Source of the DNA: an uncultured Lachnospiraceae bacterium
Lineage (GTDB): Bacteria; Bacillota; Clostridia; Lachnospirales; Lachnospiraceae
Length of the DNA stretch: 64,000 nucleotides
Direction of reading: 5' to 3'
Assembly: GCA_900315735.1 (NCBI GenBank)
Contig: ONAD01000012.1
Coordinates: forward strand, 1 to 64,000
Every line of letters starts with the position of its first letter. Within the stretch, counting starts at the first letter, position 1. Below, one piece after another: positions 26,305-35,991 of the stretch. The notes under the pieces are model-generated. The model had not been told where the DNA came from. It made no database searches and saw only the letters and a list, made by a program, of their open reading frames with translations. The translations under genes and the position numbers were made by a program.

Positions 26305-27717
26305 CTATAATACATCTGCAAAATGAATCTTCAACCGCTTAAATATCATGGTTCCGATACCGAATAATACTGCTGTCAGAAGCCAGAAGTATAAAGTCAG
26401 TGGTGCATTTTCCCAGAACCACGCCTTATTAATCAACGCATCCCGGTATCCTGCCACAATATAGTACATCGGATTCAGTTTGAATATGGTAATCAGCACT
26501 GGAGATAATTCCATGGTATCAATGTTCCACATAATCGGTGTCATCCACATCCCAACCTGCAGAACAATGTTAATCACCTGTGTTAAATCACGGAAAAAGA
26601 TTACAATCGCACAGGTTGCATACACGATTCCCAATACCATAATAAACATGGCAAAGGTATAATACACAATCTGCAATGTATATAAATCCGGATAATAGTG
26701 ATATGCACTATACAGCACCAGCGTAAATACTACGAAGAATACATGTACAAACAGTGCAGATACTACTTTCACAATTGGGAGAATACTTATCTTAAATACA
26801 ACCTTCTTAACCAGATAGCTATATTCAATCAGTGCATTGGTTCCACCATTTAATGCATCCTGGAAGAAGAACCAAGGCACCAGACCTGCAACCAGCCAGA
26901 GTACAAACGGAACATCAATTCCTGCTCTGGTGTTGATTCCTCCAGCCTTTAACCCTTTTTCAAATACGAACCAGTATACCACTACCGTTACAATTGGCTG
27001 TATAAATGCCCAGATAATACCAAGGTAGGAACCTGCAAATTTAGTTTTAAAATCATTCTTTGACAAATTCCAGAGCAGCTTTCTGTTCTGATACACTTCT
27101 TTCGGAAGAACAATCAGCTTTTTACCTGCTTTTAATGTAACAATAAGAATGATATCTAATACAACACACGCAAGGATTTTAACCAGAAGATACCGAAGCC
27201 ACAGGCTGTCCTTTACCAGCTTCGCAATTCCCCAGTTCTCTGTATTCCATACCAGGTAAGGATCCTCTTTTTCTGCTGTCAGGTTAATACCGTCTGAAAC
27301 ATTATTCTGTTTTACTTCCTGCAGACGCACTGTTTCTGAAAAAACATTCTGATCTATTACCGCAGTTTTTCCATTACTTTCAACGGTTATGCCGGAAATA
27401 GTTGTCTCGGATGCTCCGCTTCCCAAATCAAAGCGAAGATATGAAGCATCTGCCGGCACGGTATATTCTAACGTTTTCTCTGTTCCGACCTTTTTATAAT
27501 TTACTCCGCTGCTTTGTTCTGCCTTGAAATCATCCGGCATTTTCTGTCCGTCTGTCAGATAGAACATCTCCATATAATTTTCTTCATCGGAAGTAAGTGT
27601 TACCTTTACTGTAACCTTCTTCTCACTTAAAGCCGGTTCATATCTGAAAATCAGGATGTTCGCCAATATACCAAACAGTACCACCAGCAGGCTGGCTGCG
27701 AGTCTCTTCTTAGACAT
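26305..27717 (-). CDS. wzm: ABC polysaccharide exporter permease with N-terminal ectodomain
   Basis: Residues from about 205 to 470 form a six-helix ABC-2 permease of the Wzm/TagG type (LLWNLSKNDFKTKFAGSYLG, AFIQPIVTVVVYWFVF, LNPMYYIVAGYRDALI). A typical Wzm has about 260 residues; this one has 470. The extra part is one N-terminal helix, an extracellular segment at about 30-165 rich in beta-forming residues (VKVTLTSDEENY, YLRFDLGSGAS), and another helix. It should form the membrane channel with Wzt and pass a lipid-linked glycan outward. The extra ectodomain may contact the glycan or wall. Confidence 0.9.
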   Translation of the reverse strand: MSKKRLAASLLVVLFGILANILIFRYEPALSEKKVTVKVTLTSDEENYMEMFYLTDGQKMPDDFKAEQSSGVNYKKVGTEKTLEYTVPADASYLRFDLGSGASETTISGITVESNGKTAVIDQNVFSETVRLQEVKQNNVSDGINLTAEKEDPYLVWNTENWGIAKLVKDSLWLRYLLVKILACVVLDIILIVTLKAGKKLIVLPKEVYQNRKLLWNLSKNDFKTKFAGSYLGIIWAFIQPIVTVVVYWFVFEKGLKAGGINTRAGIDVPFVLWLVAGLVPWFFFQDALNGGTNALIEYSYLVKKVVFKISILPIVKVVSALFVHVFFVVFTLVLYSAYHYYPDLYTLQIVYYTFAMFIMVLGIVYATCAIVIFFRDLTQVINIVLQVGMWMTPIMWNIDTMELSPVLITIFKLNPMYYIVAGYRDALINKAWFWENAPLTLYFWLLTAVLFGIGTMIFKRLKIHFADVL

Positions 27718-27750
27718 ATCATTTACTCCTTATGTTACTTCAACTGCCTA

Positions 27751-28341
27751 TCAGTCTTTCTTGCAGTTATTCTTATTCTCTGCATATGCCTTGATGCCAT
27801 GCCATACTTTATCTTTGTCGGATAAAATCAAGTCTGCCTCTGTCATTCCTTCCGGCATCGGCCATTCTACTCCGATATCCGGGTCATTCCACAGAAGTCC
27901 GCCCTCATCATTTGGATGATAGAAATCAGTAACTTTATAGCAGAATTCTGCATAATCGCTTAATACGATAAATCCGTGTGCAAAATCCTTTGGAATGAAG
28001 AACTGTTTCTTGTTCTCAGCAGACAAAGTAACTCCAAACCATTTTCCAAAGGTTTCAGAACCTTCTCTTAAGTCAACTGCGACGTCAAATACTTCACCGT
28101 TTACTACACGCACCAGCTTGTCCTGTGGATAGTTCAACTGGAAATGAAGTCCACGGAGTACACCTTTCTTGGATGCAGACTGGTTGTCCTGTACGAATTC
28201 ACAGTCAATTCCTGCTTCCTTGAAATCATTATAGTTATAGGTCTCCATAAAGTATCCTCTTGCATCTCCGAATACTGCAGGTTCAATTACTTTTAATCCT
28301 TTGATTCCATTACAGTCGTTTGTTACTTTGATTTTTCCCAT
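27751..28341 (-). CDS. rmlC: dTDP-4-dehydrorhamnose 3,5-epimerase
   Basis: The 196-residue cupin enzyme shows DARGYFMETYNYNDF, VLRGLHFQ with the conserved His, and FIPKDFAHGFIVLSD. It converts dTDP-4-keto-6-deoxyglucose to dTDP-4-keto-L-rhamnose. The length is near the family norm of about 185-200. In this operon it is separated from rmlA by the three-gene GHKL/STAS-like/membrane insert. rmlB and rmlD lie elsewhere in the window, so the dTDP-L-rhamnose pathway is complete. Confidence 0.96.
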   Translation of the reverse strand: MGKIKVTNDCNGIKGLKVIEPAVFGDARGYFMETYNYNDFKEAGIDCEFVQDNQSASKKGVLRGLHFQLNYPQDKLVRVVNGEVFDVAVDLREGSETFGKWFGVTLSAENKKQFFIPKDFAHGFIVLSDYAEFCYKVTDFYHPNDEGGLLWNDPDIGVEWPMPEGMTEADLILSDKDKVWHGIKAYAENKNNCKKD

Positions 28342-28363
28342 TTTTCTCTTCCTCGCTTTTATC

Positions 28364-28816
28364 TTAATTCATATAATGTTTATTGATTACTTTTATTATA
28401 TTTTGTACATCCTCATGTGCCAAATAAATAAATTTAATTCTGTCTGCTTCTTCCGGCTCAACTATACCAGATTCTTTAATCAGTTTGTCCTCCAGGTCCT
28501 GTATCATTTCCTTTAGTGAGATATAGAAATCATGATTAGCATACGCAAAATATTTACATTTTTCCATCATATCCAAAAAGACTCTGTTCAGTTCCTTGTA
28601 TGAATTGCTCAATCTGCCAGTTTCATCAAACTCCAATCTTGAAGCAGCCTCCGGTATTCGTTCCAAGAAAAAATCTTTAAATATCTGTTCATAATATACA
28701 GCCTGAAGATTTGTTGAATTTAATTTCTTTTGTATATAAATTGCAAATCCCGACAATAGAGCTGCTACTACAGACACAATCAATGCTAAAATTGCAATAA
28801 TATCTGATGTTTCCAC
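28364..28816 (-). CDS. small single-span membrane protein of the GHKL/STAS-like cassette
   Basis: The 150-residue protein has one N-terminal helix (IIAILALIVSVVAALLSGFA) followed by a cytoplasmic-looking, charged, mostly helical part (YEQIFKDFFLERIPEAASR, MIQDLEDKLIKES). I do not recognise a family. It lies 18 nt after the STAS-like gene and 22 nt before rmlC. As the only membrane protein of the three, it could be a sensor, anchor or effector for the GHKL ATPase. Confidence 0.7.
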   Translation of the reverse strand: METSDIIAILALIVSVVAALLSGFAIYIQKKLNSTNLQAVYYEQIFKDFFLERIPEAASRLEFDETGRLSNSYKELNRVFLDMMEKCKYFAYANHDFYISLKEMIQDLEDKLIKESGIVEPEEADRIKFIYLAHEDVQNIIKVINKHYMN

Positions 28817-28834
28817 TCAATACCCCCCTAAAAG

Positions 28835-29140
28835 TCAAACATTATAAGTTCTTAATACAGTTCTTATCTTTTCATCCACTTCTTTTCTCTGTGAATGTAG
28901 TTCCAATATAGACATTGCTTTTTCTTTCCCAACTTTCTCTGCCAATTCACTGTAAATGCCCTGAATAAAAGAACTGGCTACATCTTCTATAATTTCTGGC
29001 AATTCTATTTCATATCTTTCTGTTTCCCGGATTTTATCTTTAAGTTGTTCCTGGTATATTTCCCGTCCATAACGATTACCTGCCAGATTGTTTATTTTTT
29101 TATCAAACTGTAATTGAATCTTGTGCGCTTCTTTTACCAT
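28835..29140 (-). CDS. STAS-like (DUF4325-type) small protein
   Basis: The 101-residue protein contains ELPEIIEDVASSFIQGIYSE followed by a helix, close to the DUF4325 pattern of a beta strand, S-S-F and a helix seen in STAS-like proteins. The Ser pair sits where SpoIIAA-type STAS proteins carry their phosphorylated Ser. Its ATG is 1 nt after the stop of the GHKL ATPase gene, so they are probably coupled. By analogy with SpoIIAB/SpoIIAA it could be the partner and substrate of that ATPase. This is inference; no phosphorylation is shown. Confidence 0.6.
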   Translation of the reverse strand: MVKEAHKIQLQFDKKINNLAGNRYGREIYQEQLKDKIRETERYEIELPEIIEDVASSFIQGIYSELAEKVGKEKAMSILELHSQRKEVDEKIRTVLRTYNV

Positions 29141-29141
29141 T

Positions 29142-30293
29142 TTATTGTCCCTTCTTATATATAAGTGTAAAGTTATATGTCGTTCCTCTAAAAAAGGTTT
29201 CTGTCCTCAGTAATACTCTTTCATCTGGTTTTTGTTGTATAAAGTCATTTTTGTCATTAAAACCAATCCAATTATCCCGATTGTATTCTAACAAATCAGG
29301 CAGGAAAAACAATCCCTGATTTCCACTCATAACATAGCAGGAATGGTTCGATGCATACGATTCCAGCGACTTTACCAACTGCGTTAACCCCGTTCCGCCT
29401 GTTGCCGTTTCGCCACTTCTTCCCGATATTCCATCCTGAAATGAAGCTATTGTGAAAAAATCCTTTTCATTATATCCTTTGTTTTCAAAAAAGCTTCTGT
29501 GGTTTTCGTATGCTTCTACCAGTTTCCCATACCTTTCAGACTCTCCAAAATCTCTTTCCTTTATTTTATGCTCAACATCGTCATATAAACACTTGTTTGA
29601 GAAATTCAAAACAACCGTATTTACAGCATAATAATCAGAATCATCACCTTCTATTCCATATGGTTCTTTTGAAACATCTATATCCACCAGGCAATCTGTA
29701 CCAGCATGTTCTCCCGCATTGTCTGCCAATTCACATATTATGGATGCCAACTCATTGGTTCGTTCACGGTCTATTGGAGCTGTAAGAAAAAAAACTTTTA
29801 ATTCGGAAAGCAAATTGGAAATCCCGGTTCCACTCGAATGTTTTGCTGTCAGTAATCTTCTAAAATGATTTTCATTTTGTTCAAACACAAACTTTTTCTT
29901 CAATATATCTATATTTTCGCTATAATGTATACATTCTCTAATTATGGAATTTCCTATTCCTTCCGTGTCTATCTGTGGTTGTACATTTTTAAATTCTATC
30001 CAGGCTTTTATTCCATATCGGACATTTAAATCATACAAAACACACTCCAGTATAATATATGACAATTTATCTTTTGGTTTGAACTCTTCGCAATGAAACC
30101 CAAATTCTTTGCATCCTTTTCCATACGTTTTTAGTGCAAATCCGATTTGAGCCAGCATATTTTTTACACTGCTTCCACCAAAAGCATGCCCTTTTAACAT
30201 AACATGTATAACACCCTTTTTATCTGGTATGCTAAGAATTTTTCTCCTGCTTTCTTCACTATTGTCTCTATATAAAGCTTCACAATTTAACAT
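29142..30293 (-). CDS. GHKL-type ATPase of unknown role
   Basis: The C-terminal half of this 383-residue protein has Bergerat-fold motifs: ELADNAGEH (E188, D191, N192) as the N box and QDGISGRSGE...GGTGL (D287-G291, G299-L303) as the G boxes. The first about 150 residues are unassigned. There is no transmembrane helix, HAMP or DHp domain, so it is not an ordinary sensor kinase. It starts 3 nt after rmlA and is followed by a STAS-like protein, which suggests an anti-sigma-kinase-like partner switch. MutL or Hsp90 roles are unlikely for lack of their other domains. Function unknown. Confidence 0.65.
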   Translation of the reverse strand: MLNCEALYRDNSEESRRKILSIPDKKGVIHVMLKGHAFGGSSVKNMLAQIGFALKTYGKGCKEFGFHCEEFKPKDKLSYIILECVLYDLNVRYGIKAWIEFKNVQPQIDTEGIGNSIIRECIHYSENIDILKKKFVFEQNENHFRRLLTAKHSSGTGISNLLSELKVFFLTAPIDRERTNELASIICELADNAGEHAGTDCLVDIDVSKEPYGIEGDDSDYYAVNTVVLNFSNKCLYDDVEHKIKERDFGESERYGKLVEAYENHRSFFENKGYNEKDFFTIASFQDGISGRSGETATGGTGLTQLVKSLESYASNHSCYVMSGNQGLFFLPDLLEYNRDNWIGFNDKNDFIQQKPDERVLLRTETFFRGTTYNFTLIYKKGQ

Positions 30294-30296
30294 ATT

Positions 30297-31175
30297 TTAC
30301 AATCCGTTAGCAACGTCCATCAGATACTGACCATATGCAGTCTTAAGTAATGGCTGCGCCAGCTTCTCTAACTGTGCTTTATCGATGAATCCTCTCTTGT
30401 ATGCAATCTCTTCGATACAGGAAATATATAATCCCTGACGTTTCTGGAATGCTGCTACGAAGTCTGCTGCATCAAGAAGCATGTCATGGTTTCCGGTATC
30501 TAACCATGCAAATCCTCTTCCTAAGGTCTCAACCTGAAGGGTTCCACGGTTCAGATATTCATTGTTAACACTTGTAATTTCAATTTCTCCTCTTGCAGAT
30601 GGTTTTACATTCTTCGCAATTTCTACCACATCATTGTCATAGAAATAGAGTCCCGGAACTGCATAATTGGATTTTGGCTGAGCCGGTTTTTCTTCAATTG
30701 ACAATGCTTTACCATTCTCATCAAATTCTACTACACCGTATTCTCTTGGATCTTTTACATAATATCCAAAAATGGTTGCTCCCGACTGGCTCTCTGTACG
30801 CTCTGCTGCACTGCGAAGCACTTTAGAGAAGCTCTGTCCATAGAAAATATTATCGCCTAATACCAATGCTACTGCATCGTTTCCAATGAATTTCTCACCG
30901 ATGATAAATGCATCTGCAAGTCCTCTTGGCTGTTCCTGTACTGCATAAGAGAAAGACATTCCAAGCTGGCTTCCATCCCCTAATAACTCCTCAAATACCG
31001 GAAGATCTCTTGGTGTAGAGATAACCAGCACCTCACGGATTCCTGCTAACATCAGTGTAGATAATGGATAATAAATCATTGGTTTGTCATATACCGGCAT
31101 AATCTGTTTCGATACTGCCTTTGTCAATGGATAAAGTCTTGTTCCGGATCCTCCGGCTAAAATAATACCTTTCAT
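30297..31175 (-). CDS. rmlA: glucose-1-phosphate thymidylyltransferase
   Basis: The 292-residue enzyme starts [20 protein letters not shown], with the full nucleotidyltransferase signature, and carries the family segments [18 protein letters not shown] and [11 protein letters not shown]. It makes dTDP-glucose for the rhamnose pathway. GGAGGAGA lies 7 nt before the ATG. It is first in the unit that begins at the promoter near 31250. Confidence 0.97.
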   Translation of the reverse strand: MKGIILAGGSGTRLYPLTKAVSKQIMPVYDKPMIYYPLSTLMLAGIREVLVISTPRDLPVFEELLGDGSQLGMSFSYAVQEQPRGLADAFIIGEKFIGNDAVALVLGDNIFYGQSFSKVLRSAAERTESQSGATIFGYYVKDPREYGVVEFDENGKALSIEEKPAQPKSNYAVPGLYFYDNDVVEIAKNVKPSARGEIEITSVNNEYLNRGTLQVETLGRGFAWLDTGNHDMLLDAADFVAAFQKRQGLYISCIEEIAYKRGFIDKAQLEKLAQPLLKTAYGQYLMDVANGL

Positions 31176-31244
31176 GGAATAATCTCCTCCTTAATCATAT
31201 TATTTACGTTCTCCAACGCATTCTTTCACTCAATAAATCATTTA

Positions 31245-31253
31245 ATTATAACA
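31245..31253 (-). promoter_or_regulatory. extended -10 promoter of the rmlA operon
   Basis: On the minus strand the sequence TGTTATAAT fits an extended -10 element, 70 nt before the rmlA start. No good -35 is visible 17 nt further up (ATGAAA), as is common for extended -10 promoters. It separates rmlA from the YfhO-like gene ending at 31318. Confidence 0.65.
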
Positions 31254-31317
31254 TATTACATCGTATTTTTCATCTATATTTTCCTTAAGATTTTCTGTAA
31301 CATTTTTCTTATCATTT

Positions 31318-34300
31318 CTAATCCAGATACACCCTATTTGGTGCTGATGAAAATGTATAGCATTTCACTCCATGCTCCGAAAGATATTCCAGGGTATCTG
31401 CACATCTATATTGTTCCCCTGTATATAGGAAATATGGTGCATCTGCATAAACTGCAGCTGGATGGAATTTTAAATAAAATGATGTTTCAAATCCATTATT
31501 TCCATGATGCCCCAGTTGCATATAATCTGCGGTCATCTCTTTCCCGTATTTTTCATATAATTTATCTGCTAACTGTGGATCTTCATAATCAGCCCAAAAC
31601 AGCATGGACTTTGTCTCTCCTGATATTTTAAAAACAAGCGAACTGCTATTAGGAAGATCAAGATTTCTTTCCACAATCTCCGGTGTATAATCACTATATA
31701 CCTTCATTGAACTGCTGCCCAGTTTTAATGTATCCCCTTCATGCAGATATTCAACCTGAAATCTGCCCTCCTGACTGAATTTTTGTGTAATATCTAGGAA
31801 ATTATAGTATGTGTTAATATCATCCACATCTCTGGCAATCTTCTCATAATCCTCTAATGGGAATTCCACGGTATATATATGAGAGATATCTATCTCACTT
31901 TCTGTGCTCATAATCTGATTAAATGCTCCCATATGATCAGGATGAGGATGCGTAATAATCCAATTATCCACATGATTATCATGTTCACGAATCACCGTTT
32001 CAACTACATCCGCCTCTGCCGGAACTCCACCATCAATTATCGTAAATGAATCCCTATTCTCAATCGTCCAGAAGCTATACTGCGTCTCCGTTCTACTGTC
32101 ATTTCCATATTGAGTAATAACTGTTTCTCCCGCATTAATTCTATCCTGCACTTCTGAAATACAAGTGTTTTTCCTGTTACATATCAAAAATAAAACAGCT
32201 GTACTTCCTAATATCACCAAAACCCTTATCATCACGCCTCGATGTTTCTTCCAGAGCCTAATTACATGCCTATGCAACAAGAGATACAATAATAGTAGTC
32301 CTAATGTAGCCAGAGTAATTATAATTCCTGCATATGCCAATGAATCTTTATAGACAATCTGAACATCGTGTTCTCCTGGTTTAATGCTAATTCCAATAAG
32401 TCCACCATTTATATTTTGAATGTCTACTTTCGCTCCATCCACATATGCGCTCCATCTATTGTCAAAAAATACCGGAAGGCAAAGCATTGCATCTGAAATA
32501 TCTTCATTATTTACAGAACCATTCAGTTGTCTTCCATCAAAAATAATATCTGACATAGACTCCTGTTGTAAATTAGAAATATTGATATCCGCATTATCCC
32601 CATTTAGTTCTGTTGTACGAATTGCTCCATATTGAGATAAAATTTCTGATTCATTTTCTGTATCTGAAAGATAAAAACCAGCCGTCATTGCATATGCCTT
32701 TTGTTCTGAATTCAGCATCTGATATTTATATTTCGAAATTGCATTATGATATAAATATCCAAAGGGCAGTGTCTGATTATTTTGATATATATATACCGCT
32801 CCCACCTGTCCTATCAATGAATACCCTGTGGGCACGCCAGTCGTATCCTTTGCCAGCAGATATTTCACGCCAAGCAATGTATTAATATAATAATTATCAT
32901 ATTGAACCATAATATACTTACTCGCCTTTGAATATTCCGCATCTCTGGCAAATGGTATATCATTCAGGTTCATATATTCTGCCACTGAAGCTATTGGCAC
33001 TGCATTATATGAAGCAACTCCATTGTATCCCTGCTCCATTGCATCATTTAGGAATACCGATATATACGATTTATTCATACGGTACAATGTATCATCATTA
33101 TTTTGAATATACTTTACCCCTTCAGTAGTTCCATCATGATAAAGTGAATTTTCATACTGCTCTTTTGTTATTGCCGTCCGATTATTCACAATCGGGTACG
33201 TTTCTAATAAAATATCCATGCACACCACTAATAACAGAAACACTGAAAACACTCTTTTATTTATTTTCTTTGCCAATAGGAAGAGAATATTGTATAAAGT
33301 AACAAAAAATAAAATCTTGACCAAGGCACGTTTACTGATAAGACAATTTCCTATCCATTGATACCCTAGCACACCTGATAACATAAGTAAAAATATTACA
33401 TCACTAAGCACTAACCATTTCAAAAATCCAATTTTTTCCTTGTTTCGTAATATATCATCCAATGTATAAACGCAAATTATAATCAATGCAATAATATATA
33501 TATATGTCCAGCGCTGCTTTTCAGCATCAAATGTAACCATTTTTGTAAACATTGGGCAAACCAGCATTACCACACTTACTATAAAGATTTTTATTCTTTT
33601 CTTTCGGTTTTCTTTTTTATATATCAGCGCAAAGATTAATGTCATTACAGAAAGCACAGAACACCACAATATTGTTCCTTCATAGTAATTGTATGCACCG
33701 GTATATGCATTTCCTATACGCAATAAATTGCTTGATAATAACCTTGCTATGTCTGTAACAAGATACTGTATACTATAAACAGGCTGTAAAGCCGATGTAA
33801 CTTTCAAATTTGAAAGTCTGCTACTGCTTAAAAATGAACCAAGTGTCGGAGCCAATGTAAATGCACATAAAAAAATTGTTATTATACCCACACGCAGTAA
33901 ATGTATCAGTTCTTTTCCTACTACTTTCCAAGATGTTTTATTGTAAATACCTCTTACAACTAAATACAGTGCCGAAAAAAAACCGGCCATGTAAAGGAAA
34001 TAATAACCATCTAATGTAATCAGGCACAATGATACTATCAGACACATTTCCTTCTTCAACCCTTCAAAACTACATGTCAGCAAATAATATGTATATACTA
34101 TCATCAAACTATATGCACTACCAAAAAGAGGTTGCTGTCCCCATAAACTAATATAACCAGAAAAAGTAAAAAGTAATGCAGCTATTGTACAAATTCTATT
34201 GTCCTTTGAGTATATTTTTCCAATGCGGTATCCAAAAATACCCGCAATTAAAGTAGATATGTACATTGCTGCGATATACGCATATGCAATCGCATCAGAT

Positions 34301-34572
34301 GGCAAAAAATATGTAAATAACTCAGATGGATTTATACATGACGTCAACGGTTCATAAGTTCCACCGCCAAGGCCAAACACAAATGAATAATTTCCTAATT
34401 CTGCGATCTTACTATTTGCTATAAACGCCGAATATGGATGAATAATTGAAATTGTGTCGAATCCTATATCAGCAAACATAAACAATTTATCACCCCAAAT
34501 ATACTGATGATAAATAATAATAAATAAAATTGTAATACATGCTACCGGCATTAAATATTGTCTTTTTCGCAT
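31318..34572 (-). CDS. YfhO-like membrane protein fused to a metallo-beta-lactamase domain
   Basis: The start at 34572 (MRKRQYLM) is chosen because AGGAAGGA lies 7 nt upstream; the frame extends nine codons more. Residues up to about 790 resemble YfhO: a helix, an early acidic loop (MFADIGFDTISIIHPY) and about 13 membrane segments, then an extracellular region and a final helix. From about 820 to 1084 the chain is a metallo-beta-lactamase fold: IIDGGVP, HPHPDHMGA (H875, H877, D879, H880), LFWADYED and LGHHGN, as in ComEC-like hydrolases. YfhO in Bacilli adds sugars to lipoteichoic acid from a lipid carrier. The joined hydrolase could cut a phosphodiester outside the cell. Total 1084 residues. 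Confidence 0.8.
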   Translation of the reverse strand: MRKRQYLMPVACITILFIIIYHQYIWGDKLFMFADIGFDTISIIHPYSAFIANSKIAELGNYSFVFGLGGGTYEPLTSCINPSELFTYFLPSDAIAYAYIAAMYISTLIAGIFGYRIGKIYSKDNRICTIAALLFTFSGYISLWGQQPLFGSAYSLMIVYTYYLLTCSFEGLKKEMCLIVSLCLITLDGYYFLYMAGFFSALYLVVRGIYNKTSWKVVGKELIHLLRVGIITIFLCAFTLAPTLGSFLSSSRLSNLKVTSALQPVYSIQYLVTDIARLLSSNLLRIGNAYTGAYNYYEGTILWCSVLSVMTLIFALIYKKENRKKRIKIFIVSVVMLVCPMFTKMVTFDAEKQRWTYIYIIALIIICVYTLDDILRNKEKIGFLKWLVLSDVIFLLMLSGVLGYQWIGNCLISKRALVKILFFVTLYNILFLLAKKINKRVFSVFLLLVVCMDILLETYPIVNNRTAITKEQYENSLYHDGTTEGVKYIQNNDDTLYRMNKSYISVFLNDAMEQGYNGVASYNAVPIASVAEYMNLNDIPFARDAEYSKASKYIMVQYDNYYINTLLGVKYLLAKDTTGVPTGYSLIGQVGAVYIYQNNQTLPFGYLYHNAISKYKYQMLNSEQKAYAMTAGFYLSDTENESEILSQYGAIRTTELNGDNADINISNLQQESMSDIIFDGRQLNGSVNNEDISDAMLCLPVFFDNRWSAYVDGAKVDIQNINGGLIGISIKPGEHDVQIVYKDSLAYAGIIITLATLGLLLLYLLLHRHVIRLWKKHRGVMIRVLVILGSTAVLFLICNRKNTCISEVQDRINAGETVITQYGNDSRTETQYSFWTIENRDSFTIIDGGVPAEADVVETVIREHDNHVDNWIITHPHPDHMGAFNQIMSTESEIDISHIYTVEFPLEDYEKIARDVDDINTYYNFLDITQKFSQEGRFQVEYLHEGDTLKLGSSSMKVYSDYTPEIVERNLDLPNSSSLVFKISGETKSMLFWADYEDPQLADKLYEKYGKEMTADYMQLGHHGNNGFETSFYLKFHPAAVYADAPYFLYTGEQYRCADTLEYLSEHGVKCYTFSSAPNRVYLD

Positions 34573-34648
34573 ACTATTTTCCTTCCTAATCTCCGTCAAA
34601 CTTAAAGTCCAGTATTAATATTTTAATTTACTCACTTTCTGTTTTTCC

Positions 34649-34677
34649 TTTATATATTTCTTTACATTCGCTCTTAA
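34649..34677 (-). promoter_or_regulatory. possible promoter of the YfhO-like gene
   Basis: On the minus strand TTAAGA and TATAAA are separated by 17 nt, about 75 nt before the chosen ATG. Both boxes deviate from consensus, and the AT-rich 153-bp region is shared with the divergent wzx-like gene, so this is tentative. Confidence 0.35.
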
Positions 34678-34725
34678 TTGCTATAAACTTATTTTATCTA
34701 CATTACTATATTGAGGTCAATACAA

Positions 34726-35991
34726 ATGTCTAAATTTAAATATTTTTTAGTACACAGTAACAATATTGATAAAGCCAGTTTTTTTTGGAATATGCTGGGT
34801 AGTCTCCTTATGGCTTTCCAGTCTGTCATCATGCTGATGATTATTACAAGGACTCTTAATCTCTATGAAGCTGGTGTCTTTACCCTCGCCTATGCGAGTG
34901 CCAATCTTTTCTTAAATATTGGCAAGTATGGTATGCGTAACTTTCAGGTGTCTGACGTAAAGAGGGAATTCTCTTTTAAAGAATATAATTGTTCCAGAGT
35001 AATTACTTCTATCCTTATGCTTGTAGTATCTATTATCTACGTTATTGTTGCAAGTACTCAGAATCATTATAGTTCCGATAAAACATGGGTAATTATTTGG
35101 ATGTGCCTTTTTAAAATTGTGGATTCCATTGAAGATGTGTATCTGGGACTATACCAGCAGAAAAACCGGTTAGACGTTGCTGGAAAGATTCTTACACTTC
35201 GAATGGTTATTACTATTTTTATTTTTGGTTTTGGTTTAATTGTTCTGAAAAATCAGCTTTTGTCGCTCGTTATTGCCACCGTTACTACCACCGTTTTACT
35301 TATTATCTTTCTCTTGCTTACTTACCCTGATTTTAAAGATAATTGTGAAACTATGCTTCCATCTAATATTGTAAAATTATTAAAAGTATGTTTCCCATTA
35401 TTTTTGGGATGTTTTCTTGCTTTTTACATTGGAAATGCACCAAAATATGCTATAGATGGAATTCTTAACGACGAACTTCAAGCATGTTACGGATTTATTG
35501 CAATGCCAGTCTTTGTCATAGGACTCCTGAATAATTTTATCTTCAGTCCTATGATAGCAAAAATGTCTCTTATGTGGGAACAGAAAGAACGGAAGAACTT
35601 TATGCACCTATTTGGTATACAGATTCTTATTATAATAGCCATTACAATAATCTGTGAAATTGGAGCATATTTATTAGGAATTCCCGTACTCTCCGTTCTT
35701 TATAACACAGATTTAGCTCCATATAAAATGGAATTACTAGTATTGCTTCTTGGTGGCGGTTTTCTTGCCCTGTCTGGCTTGTTAGTTATAATCATGACCA
35801 TTATCCGTATTCAGAATAGTCAGGCAATAGGCTATGCCATTGTAGCGGTATGCGCTTACATTTTATCCCCTGTATTTGTAGAACGCTACTCTATTATGGG
35901 TGCTTCTACACTATATTTGTTGCTCATGATTTTATTATGTATCATCTTCGGAATTATGCTATTTATCAAATTAAGTAATTTCAAACTATAG
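34726..35991 (+). CDS. wzx: Wzx-like oligosaccharide flippase (MOP superfamily)
   Basis: This 421-residue protein has about twelve hydrophobic helices and the MOP-type opening FFWNMLGSLLMAFQSVIMLM. The ATG at 34726 is preferred to a TTG five codons earlier because GAGGT precedes it by 8 nt. It probably turns undecaprenyl-diphosphate-linked oligosaccharides to the outer face. It is the only plus-strand gene between 250 and 60336 and is divergent from the YfhO-like gene. No convincing Wzy polymerase is seen nearby. Confidence 0.85.
   Translation: MSKFKYFLVHSNNIDKASFFWNMLGSLLMAFQSVIMLMIITRTLNLYEAGVFTLAYASANLFLNIGKYGMRNFQVSDVKREFSFKEYNCSRVITSILMLVVSIIYVIVASTQNHYSSDKTWVIIWMCLFKIVDSIEDVYLGLYQQKNRLDVAGKILTLRMVITIFIFGFGLIVLKNQLLSLVIATVTTTVLLIIFLLLTYPDFKDNCETMLPSNIVKLLKVCFPLFLGCFLAFYIGNAPKYAIDGILNDELQACYGFIAMPVFVIGLLNNFIFSPMIAKMSLMWEQKERKNFMHLFGIQILIIIAITIICEIGAYLLGIPVLSVLYNTDLAPYKMELLVLLLGGGFLALSGLLVIIMTIIRIQNSQAIGYAIVAVCAYILSPVFVERYSIMGASTLYLLLMILLCIIFGIMLFIKLSNFKL

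Noticed and set aside
29142-30293. Two-component sensor kinase
   Set aside because: The GHKL part is present but there is no DHp His box, HAMP domain or membrane helix, and no response regulator next to it.
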